A stretch of DNA of 64,000 nt. Source: Whitmania pigra. Its lineage: Eukaryota; Annelida; Clitellata; Hirudinida; Haemopidae. A program made the position numbers and the translations under genes. Numbering within the stretch: position 1 is the first letter of the stretch; the number at the start of each line of letters is the position of its first letter. The stretch covers positions 1,212,001 through 1,276,000 of the forward strand of contig JAJTWR010000136.1 in assembly GCA_021613335.1 (NCBI GenBank). Reading direction: 5' to 3'. The notes beneath the pieces are model-generated. The model searched no databases. It saw only the letters and a list, made by a program, of their open reading frames with translations, and was not told the DNA's origin. Of the stretch, positions 54,601-64,000 are shown piece after piece.

Positions 54601-57600
54601 ATTTCTTATTTACTACTTAATTCAAATAACTGTTATTTGTTGCAGATTTCCTGAATGCCTTTTACATTGTTTCTTTGGCTTGGTGGTCAAAGAAGGTTTG
54701 ATATTATGTGATCTAGCAAAATAAATTTAATTTGATATTTGACATTTAATAATGACATTTGTTAGGACATAATCATGTCACGAGGGACAGGTTCTTTGAC
54801 AGTTTCGAATGTTTCAAATCTCGTCAATCGTTTGGGATCTTCGCCTGAATTTTTCCAGCCAGAAACAAGTCTCATGAGATTTTCAGACGGTTGTTTCTAC
54901 GTGCTCGAGGTTAGGATGCCAACTGATGCTGATGCTAATATGCGAAAGAAACATTTAATATAAATTAGGGTGTTTAATGGATAACTGATATTTGGCCGTC
55001 AAAAGATGCAAATTTGGTTCTTTGGCAACTATGTGATACGAGCAGCAATTGCATAGAGACATTACCTGATTTTAACTCAATTAATGGTTGTCTTAATTTA
55101 TAAGTGTCAGAAGAGACAAGGATCCAAGAGAGATGTGGCACTCAGTGAGAATGAAGAGGAATTGGTTTCTGACGTTGCTTCAGCAGAATCGGACGAGGGA
55201 CAAACAGGTGGCTTGATCACCAAACTCATCAGACAAGGTCTTTATTACATCACGGACTCTGACACATTTCAACCTCCAATGAAAAGATCGAGGTTCATTT
55301 CTTCGTATTGTTAACTTTGTTTCTGATGTATTTGATGTTAAATATTTTTGTATTTTAACAATTGTTATTTAAATGTTTGTTCTTCAAAGACTGATGAGAA
55401 GGGTCTACAGAATGATGTGTTTGAAATCAACAACTCCTGAAGAGTTATATGCAAATATGGTTATTATTTACATTATGATTACTTTTTGATAAACCTTAAT
55501 TCATTCATATTCATTGTGAAATATCAGCTTGATGGTGAAGAATATGGAGAAGCTCTCTTATTGGCCAGGAAATATAATCTGGATTGTGATCTGACCTATC
55601 AGAGACAGTGGAAAAAGTCACCTGTTACAGTTTTATCAATTCAGGACTATCTTGTATGTTTTCTAAAATGATTTATTGTCAAAGATTAAGTAAAGGATAT
55701 CGATGTGCATGTGTTTCCTAATAATGGAATAGAATTTTTCACGATAATATTAAAAAAAAAAATTTATTAATTAAGGCAGCTGAAGTGATAGATAATTTAA
55801 GATGAACATCTTGCATAAATAGTTCCTCACATAAATATTCAACACAATGGAATGTGCAGAGAAAGATAACAAAGAGGTCTTGGGTGCTCCATGAGTGTCT
55901 TGAAACTGTGCCAGCTGATTTGGATGCCATGGAGGAACTGCTCAAGTATGGCCTTCGAGGTACAGATATGGAGGCAGTGGTGGCTGCTGGTCGTAATGAT
56001 GATGATGGCAAGTGAGTATTACATTTTAATACGTCATTAAGGCTATGGTCATTTTCTGTCAGACGTGCAGATGTTTGTAAATTGTGCTTGTATTTCAGTA
56101 TTATATCCTCCATAAGTCACTAATTTTCTTATAACTCATACTCATACTTTGACCTTCAGTACTTGTATTCACTCTTGTACTTGGGCCTCAGTTCTGTGTT
56201 TTGGTAGCTCTTTAAATTCTTTACCAGGTTCATCTTCTGTGAATCTATAGATGATTACAAACCGATGGAGTGCGACGAGAGCGGAACGAATGAAGAGGAG
56301 AGGAGGAAAGAACTTTTGAAACAAATTTCCTTTCACGAGTTTGTTTCAACTTTTGCCTTTATTTCCTTTCTTTATTTCAATTTTGTTGGGTTTGTTTTGA
56401 ACATTTTAAAGCTATATTTTTTGTTGTTTTAGCTTGACCCTCAACCAGAAAGAATTGTGCAGGATTCGTCTGAAGCTCCTCCAATATTTGGATAAGTTGG
56501 AGACTTATCAGGTTTCACTCTGTCTTTTAATTTTTTTTTTATTGAAACTGGCCTTGTCAAATTTGGAAATATTTGTGGGATAATTTAATTGATTTTAATT
56601 AATGAATTTTCGATCAAAGGATATCTTGGGAGGAAGACATTTGGCTTCTGAAAAGTATGACAAGGTGTTTTTTAAGAAGTTCAGGAAAGAAAATATTGTT
56701 CAACTGGCAGTGGAATTTGCTCAGGTTTTGATTTATTTAATCATGTAATTAATATTTGTCATATGGCCACAGTTTTACATAATTATGGTCAGGAAGCCAA
56801 AATAGAATGTAATAATTGCTAACTACGTGTTACATGTAATGGAACGATGCCCTTTCAAACAGCTTTCGGATGTCTCGGCACTCGAGTCGCTTTTCAGTTA
56901 CCATGGCGATGAAGTCCTTCCCCACAGGTTTGCATGTTGTTTTTAATTTTTAATACTAACTGGATAATTCTTCCCCACAGGTTGTTGGTTTGCTATTTAT
57001 TATTAGGAGAATAGAAGTTAATTACATTTAATTTCACGACAACATATTATTATTATTATTATAAAGTTTTTATTATTCCTATTGGTGGGAAATGTTTATT
57101 AGGCTCATTCAAGCTGAGTTTGTTATTAAAATACTTAACAAACACGGTTTTTGTATTTTATTGACAGACTTGCAGTTCTGTGCAACATTCCAGAAACAAC
57201 ACCACCCGATGTGTTTTCTCATCTCCTGCCAAAAATATGGTCAGTTACTGCTTATGTATTTAATTATCTAAATATGATCAGTTACTGCTTATGTATTTAA
57301 TTATCTAAATATGGTCAGTTACTGCTTATGTATTTAATTATCCAAATATGGTCAGTTACTGCTTATGTATTTAATTATCCAAATATGGTCAGTTACTGCT
57401 TATGTATTTAATTATCCAAATATGGTCAGTTACTGCTTATGTATTTAATTATCCAAATATGATCAGTTACTGCTTATGTATTTAATTATCTAAATAGTCT
57501 CAGTGAATAGAATTACTAGTATTCCTTGCCTTGCAGTGTTCAAGATGACAGTAGAGTGGTTGAAGAATGGGAGGTGTCAAGATGGAGAACTGAACCTGAT

Positions 57601-60600
57601 TGGTCGGAACAGTTTTGCAGGTTTGCCATCTTCCAAAATTTCATCTATTTTTATTAAAGATTATTACTATTATTTTTATGAGATTTGTTATTTATTGTTT
57701 TAATTGGAATATTTACTGATCACTAAAACATCCTAACTAGATGAATATGTATAAGATCCATAAATCTTACCATTCTCATCAGCTCTCTGAGTGCATCAAG
57801 TACCGATGACCCTGGTGAATTTATTTACAAAAAGAATCCTGATTTGTTGGAGTTCAGGTAGTTTACTATTTCTATGGTGTTGATTCGTCAGCCTTGGTTA
57901 CTATCAACTAATTGTTGTTAATTATTAATTGATACACCTGAAAGGGTTTATCTTTGAAGGTGATTATTTTAAGTGTAGTGTAAATAAGTATTTATTATGA
58001 TAATTGTTGACTTCACTTTTTAAATTAATAATTTATGCAGAGGGAGGAACTTGAGTGAAGAGCACTTGACTTGTTGGTTCAAGAAGAGGAGTCTTGAGAT
58101 TGAAGAGCTATCAGGACAAGTTGATTGTGCCAGGGCCCTTTTGCAGTATGGCATCCAGAATAATGTTCAGGTAGTAATGGTGATGATGTTTATGATGCTG
58201 ATGAAAAAGGTTATGCTTATGCAGCCTTAATATTCAAACATTTAAGTAATTGAATGAATGGATAATTTTAAAGCAGTTGCTTAAATCGCTGAAATATTTG
58301 CTGAGAACAAATCCATAAAGAATGAATGTGACATTATTTTCTTGTGAATGAATTACTTCAACTACTAATTATTTCCAGGGTCTTGAAACTCTCCACGAAG
58401 ATTTCAAGCTCATGGAGATGCTTGTGTACGAGTGTCACGCTCCTCCTGGCTTCAGTTTTGATTGCCTGATGAAGATGTCAGCGATGGAAAAGATTCACCA
58501 GATGATGGCAAAGGTTCAGCTGAAGATTTCTTTATTATTAATAATAAAATATTATTGAATATATTAAAATGTTATTGGATTATATTATTGAATTATTAAG
58601 TATTAAATAAACAACGTGCTCCTTCAACGTCCTTCCTTTGTTTTCCAGACGACTCGGGAAATGTTCATCAAGAACTTGAGGAGGTGGGTGGTTCCTCACC
58701 TGAAGCAACAGGAGTTGAAAGCTGCAGGGAGTTACTTTTCTCTCTTGAGGCAGTACTTGCTGGAAATGGCAACAGAGGATCTCGCATATGTTGAGCTGAT
58801 CTTCAAGGAGAGTAGACCTGATGTAGGATCATTAATTCAAACATTATTCAAACGTCGATCAAACATTAATTGTTAAGCATATTCATGCTTTTGTGCTTGT
58901 ATTTCTTATCAAATCATTTATTAATATTAATGCATTGTGCATTGCATTGTATTTTGAGTTCTGAATCCACATCCAAGATTTGATGATGAACTAATAAATA
59001 TAATAAATATGTCTTGAAATTTTACCTACATCCATGTGCATTGTAATTCTTTTAATTGCAATTTTTTCAATTTTCAGAAGACCGATGCCATCATTGGGGA
59101 TGTACAGCAGTTATTTTCAATTGCTTCAGAATGTCTTTATGCCCACAACAGGTGATTGTTGAGTGATATTAGGTTCAATCTGATTGTAAGTTCTAAAGTG
59201 AACAGAATCTACTTTATTACATTATTTTGTATTACTTATATAATACTAGATTCTCATTAGGAATAGTGCTTCTTGTCATTGTGTGGTGATTGAAGTGCAG
59301 GCTAGGTTTCTGAGAGACTGTTTGAGTGTTTCTCTTTAAGTTTGAATATCTTGATTCATTTTTATTGAAAACAATTAATGTTCTAATTTCTAGTTATGAC
59401 CAGTTGTGCTTAGTAAAGTCAATCTTAGATTCTTTGCCTGACCTGTGAGTTACAATTTTGTGCTTATACAAGAATTTGCTTTATTCTCCTTAAATGATGC
59501 AATTATTAAGTTTAATTAATTAAGTTAATATGATATTTAAAGTTGAAAGACAGAATTATAAGTTAAATAATTGCATAAATAAGCAGTAACATGTTAGATA
59601 TCTTAGCATTTATCCTCTTGCATAACCATTGTTTTTTTTTTAATAGAAAAGATGATTCTAAGGAATTTCACATGAAGAAGTCCATGTCCAGCCATCATTT
59701 GTAAGATCAACAAGATGTGTATTGCGTTGTGAACTTCCTAATGTTAACTTCTTTACTGAGTTCAAACAAGAATTGATTTTTTGTTCCTTAATGAGTTGTT
59801 CCTTAATACTTTCAATATAGTATTTAATTCAAAATATTCAATTCAATATTTATATGTCAATATTTATGCAGAGGAGCTGAAATACTAAAGAAAAATGGAA
59901 TTGAGCAAACATTGGCACAAATTAGAAACATTCAGGTACATTCTGTGCTTTCTTAATAACAGTTCTTGTTAACTACTAACAATTCACCATAATTTTAATT
60001 AAGAACAAGTGCGACACTTGACAGTTAACGGAATAGTGTTCAACAGTATTTTTTTTGTGTTAATGGAAATGAAATCTATGTTCAACCAATCATTTGATCT
60101 CTTTGTTGGATAGGTTGATTAGCTGACATTTGGGTGACATCTGGTGTCAAATAAAATAGAATGATGTGATGCAAATTAAATGAAAGTTTCTGATGAATTG
60201 GTCAGAATGAGTAATTGCATTTAATTTCATGAATTTTTATATTTTAGAATTCTGACCTTGATACAGTCAAGATCCTCACCAGATTAGCAAGAGTTTCTGC
60301 TAAAAAGTATTTTATTGCATATATTTTATGCTGAACTTATTTATAATTATATTAATAATTGCAATCAAATAACAGAAGTTTGTTTTATAAAATTTAACAA
60401 ATAAATTTGTACTTAAATTAAATGTTATGGTTGTTATTATTATTATTGATTGTTAGTTAACTTATTATTACTATGAATTATTACTTATTATTACTATTAA
60501 CCTAGAACTCCTCCAATGAGCCAATCAGAGCTTAAACAGCTTCTAACAGACATGTGTGATCTGCAAGAACATGTCTTCACCAACATTTCTAAAGCTAAGA

Positions 60601-63600
60601 CATGCGAGGTAGAAGTAATGTTTTGCTAATAGTTAACTAATAGTTTCTTGAGCAATTAAATATATTTTATAATCGTATGTTTTAAGATCTTTGTTGGTGC
60701 ACTTTTATGCTCTGGCAACGTGTCCCACATAATCCTTGGAGGCAAAGTCATGGATTTATCTTCCAACCTCCCGTTGTCAAATCAAACCTCGAAAAATCCA
60801 CCATCCAAGACGTCAGTCAGATCCTCTCTGAAGGATTCCTTCAAATCACTTACCAGCACCACCAGAGTGTCATCACCAGGCGCTCTGAACACATCCACAA
60901 GTTTCATGGATTGCACGATCGATCAATCCAAATTAGTTGAGTTGGTCCTTCAAGCCGCCAGGGAATACTTCAATTCCTCACCAGATTTTTTGCACGAGAA
61001 CATGAAATTGGCCAGGTATATCTAGCAAACGAATGGAATTTAATGTTTACTTATTAGATAAGTTTTTGATTTCATTTGTTTTGAAGTACAAAAAATAACT
61101 CACTTCATGTCTTTTCAGATGTTGTCTCGAACTGGTGAAGGAGCGACCTGCAGAAGTGCAGGAGGAATTGAACTTGATCGAAGCTCTCGCCATGCTCAAG
61201 TTTCACGGCATATCGGAATTCCCGGCTCATTGTACTTTCATTGTTATTTTTTGATTGCTCAACTGTCAATCATCCACACATTCTTAGTTTAGTTATCGTT
61301 TTCATTCTGATAAAAGAATTTTGGGATTGTTGTCTTGAAATTTACATGTTGTTTGTTCTTTATGTGGATTTACTAAATCTGATTTATCAGAGGTTTTTTT
61401 AGAATTTACATTCAGAATCACTTGATAGTTTTTGTTCACTTGCAGTGAGAATAACTGAGGACAGACTGAAATATGTGAAAGATGTTCTGAAGAAGAAGAG
61501 TATGATGTACAAGAACTATTCAAAGGTTTGCTGACATTTTGTTTCTTACTTTATTTAAATTATAAATCAGTTTATATTCAAACTATGGTTGTCAAAGCAT
61601 TAAGATTGCATTAACAAAGATTTGAACTTAAAGCTATAGCTAAAACAGCTAATAAATAGTAAAATTCATAACTAAACTCTAGCATTTTAATAAGACCTGG
61701 GTTTTACTTTTTATCATTTTATGGTGGCAGCTTCTAGAATTGGGAAAATTGTTGAACATTGGAAAAGGAAATGAGGAAGTTCTCCAAGGAAAGATTTTTG
61801 ATTTGATAGCACAACAAGCCATGCAAGTGGGTTTTATATTCTTAATCTTTCAACTATTTTTTTCTTTGATCACATTAATTGTGTATAATTGGAAGTTTTA
61901 TATACAATTGCTAATTAGTTTGTTAATTATTGCTTGCATAATTTTTGTTGATGTCAAACATTGTAATAATAAAAGCAACAACAGAACATATTTTAATATC
62001 TCATAATATGAGGAATTCACTCAGGCTAAAGATTACACGATTTGCCTTGACACGTGTACGAAGCTCATGTCCTTAAACTATGAGGATGGATGGAGTGTTT
62101 GTAAGTCCCTTGCTGAAGATGAAAGCTTCCAGGATGACTCATTTAAGTAATTGCTTCAAAACAAACTTTTATTTATGCGAAATTATGATTTTTAAAAATG
62201 AAATTGTAATTTAATTCTAGAAAATGTGAGAAACCAAATTTAATTGAAATGTAAATGTCTCATCATGTTTGTTGTTCAGATTCAAGTTGTTCAACTTTGT
62301 ATTGCTCCATGCTCCTGGTTGTCAGCTGCAAGGAGTTCTCGAATCTTTGTCAAAACTTCAAGTCAAAGCAAGTTATTTCATGTTAACTAAATTTTTTGGA
62401 CATTGAATACTGCAAACTAATTTATTATGATTTATAATGTGTCATCATTGTAATCAGCTGATATAATAATATTAATTAATAATTACTAATTGATGACTAA
62501 TGCCTAATTAATGACTACTAATTACTAGAACCTCTGCAATGAAGTGACAAAAAGCATGAATTCAGTGGAGCCATCCATGCAATCATCGAACGAGAACGAA
62601 GGAAGCGTAAAGTCGATAGAGAACGTTCTCATTGGTCAGACGAAGCAGGTGCTCAACTTGACGAGGGCTGCCTTCGACCACATGGGGGATTCGCACTGGT
62701 GGTCGGGCGTCGTCAACAATGCTGCGACCGGTCTCAAGAGGCTGACTGCACCTGGAACCAAAAACAAAAGAAAAATGATGAATAAGTGTTTGTTAAAGAT
62801 TTTTTTAATTTATATGACATTGTTGGGGATATCATTTTTTAAATTCTGATTTATTTATTTTGTTATTTTCAAGCTGTCTTAATGCAATTAAAATATTCTA
62901 ATACATAACCAAATAATTCATTAACTTAATTATTTTGTCAGCTCTTAGAAGTGGAAGCACAGATAAGGAACTGGGGACCTACTTCACCAAGCAATCCTTC
63001 CATCCATTCTACGAGTCTCCGAATCATCAGCCATCTTCTGGCATTAATGAGGTGTTTTGTCTTGTAAATGTCCTTTATATTATATCTATTATCCACATAA
63101 CAGTTTATATGTAACAATATATATATATATATACATATTATACATTTTATATATTTCTCCTTATTTTCATCATCTTTAAAAAAAATCACTGATGGTATTA
63201 AAAATTAGGGGAGAACTAATGCTAAATATTACTGTACATTGTTAAATATTTTGATCTGCGTACTGACAGAAATATTTTTTGAATACCAATCTTTTGATCC
63301 TTTTTTGCACTTCATTTGCATAGCATCAGAGGCACTTCTTGTAACCATTTATATAGCGCTCCTTCCCAAGGGTGCTTGTGGCAATGCAAGCTGGGTTTCG
63401 AACACGACACATTACGACTATTGCCATTGCTGCCGCATGCAGGCACATGACCCATTCGGCCAATATGCATGCCTGCATTAAATATGCAATGAATTAATTA
63501 ATAAAATATAATGGAAGTGTAACATTCACAAGTTGGTTAACTTCCTTGTTTGATCCAGCAGGAAAGTGATTACCTGAATGTTTATGTGACGCGTGACGAA

Positions 63601-63880
63601 ACGAGTGACTCACTTGTTGACATCAACGAACTTCTGCTTCAAATATATTTACTCAACAAATGTGCTGATGATGGAAAGTCATCTCATCTCCTTACTCAAG
63701 GTTTTCTTTTCATCATAAAACAAAATGTTGTATATTAGGAAATATTGAGATGATGATATATTTTTGCTTCTAATGACTCGAATACGACTCATTATCTCTT
63801 CAGTACTCCTTGTATTAGCTGAAAATGTGCTCCCAAAGGATACAAGTCTTGGTCTGTCATACCTTTTGGCTCTGCCAGAT
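51629..63880 (+). CDS. NBAS: NBAS (neuroblastoma-amplified sequence), N-terminal two-thirds
   Basis: NBAS joins the NRZ (NBAS-RINT1-ZW10) complex that tethers Golgi-to-ER vesicles, and also acts in nonsense-mediated decay. Exons: 51629-51709, 52540-52620, 52694-52741, 52921-53101, 53282-53436, 53597-53846, 54112-54367, 54646-54695, 54766-54909, 55111-55292, 55390-55459, 55528-55653, 55860-56011, 56228-56338, 56433-56511, 56620-56724, 56863-56927, 57168-57239, 57537-57620, 57783-57857, 58041-58170, 58379-58513, 58649-58822, 59078-59151, 59394-59444, 59647-59700, 59872-59935, 60248-60306, 60506-60608, 60687-61015, 61119-61231, 61446-61525, 61731-61826, 62013-62146, 62280-62361, 62529-62787, 62942-63051, 63559-63700, 63804-63880, about 1,540 residues. 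Landmarks: WRNLAWSPCDSLLAFSDSQG and ISAWRIL (beta-propeller), QGLYYITDSDTFQPP, EYGEALLLARKYNLD, LTLNQKELCRIRLKLLQYLD, AAREYFNSSPDF, ELVKERPAEVQEELNLIEAL, GLSYLLALPD. One exon between 51709 and 52540 is missing or mis-phased. The C-terminus is off the right edge. Confidence 0.95.
52195..52335. repeat. About 21-bp tandem repeat in NBAS intron
   Basis: Repeats of ACTAATAACTATTAATAAACT, exact in the middle and degraded at both ends. Confidence 0.8.
57234..57497. repeat. 37-bp minisatellite copied from a splice donor
   Basis: Seven copies of a 37-bp unit beginning TCAGTTACTGCTTATGTA, starting at 57241, 57278, 57315, 57352, 57389, 57426 and 57463. The first copy includes the end of NBAS exon 18 (AAATATG) and its GTCAGT donor. 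Of the six further AAATA junctions, four keep AATATGGTCAGT, one or two read AATATGATCAGT, and the array ends at AAATAGTCTCAG. Confidence 0.93.
63316..63466 (-). mobile_element. tRNA-derived SINE with intact A and B boxes
   Basis: On the minus strand the head reads TGGCCGAATGGG (a perfect A-box) and GTGTTCGAAACCC (B-box). A body follows with CCTTGGGAAGGAGCGCTATA and AAATGGTTACAAGAAGTGCC. The GCGCTATATAAAT word is common in tails of L2/CR1-mobilised SINEs. This is the best-preserved of at least four copies in the window. It lies in an NBAS intron, antisense to the gene. Confidence 0.8.
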
Positions 63881-64000
63881 GTGAGGAAAATATTTTTGAT
63901 TTCACATTTTCGAGTTTGGAAAAATAGCATTAAATTTTGTTTCATGATTAATTTTTATTGTAATGATTTTAACTTTGAAATTACATTATGAAGGCATTCA

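Noticed and set aside
56898..56912. X-box-like word GTTACCATGGCGAT
   Set aside because: It encodes the conserved SYHGDE segment of NBAS exon 17, so it is coding sequence and shows that such matches arise by chance.

Overview
This is AT-rich animal nuclear DNA. Eight intron-rich protein genes can be read by splicing short exons at GT-AG borders, and almost every junction keeps the reading frame. The families (NFI transcription factor, couch potato/RBPMS/MEC-8 RNA-binding protein, folliculin-interacting protein, DEG/ENaC channel, TMF1 golgin, sphingomyelin synthase, ciliary SPAG8, NBAS) point to a metazoan, most likely a bilaterian invertebrate. The sequence alone does not fix the phylum. There is no operon, CRISPR array, phage or bacterial signal.

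Layout from left to right: the 5' part of an NFI gene on the minus strand (its 3' end leaves the left edge); a head-to-head MEC-8/couch-potato-like gene on plus; FNIP on plus; a transposon-rich gap; a DEG/ENaC subunit on plus; a gap with SINE and LINE debris; a complete 26-exon TMF1 on plus; a sphingomyelin synthase family gene on minus with a 5.6-kb first intron full of mobile elements; a small SPAG8 gene on plus, head-to-head with the synthase and preceded by an RFX X-box-like site; and the first two-thirds of NBAS on plus, running off the right edge.

The genes do not form one pathway. They are ordinary neighbours with separate jobs: transcription, splicing/RNA binding, FLCN-mTORC1/AMPK signalling, ion conduction, Golgi tethering, sphingolipid synthesis, axonemal structure and ER-Golgi tethering/NMD. 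The accessory content lies in introns and gaps: long AAT arrays, a 38-bp minisatellite with a 146-bp higher-order period inside the NFI gene, minisatellites that touch splice sites in NBAS and TMF1, tRNA-derived SINEs, a TA-flanked transposon family, hAT elements and MITEs, and decayed LINE reverse transcriptases. I found no convincing undescribed multi-gene system. The most testable points are the X-box before SPAG8, the splice-site-derived minisatellite, the shortened second RRM, and three splice junctions that are each off by one base.
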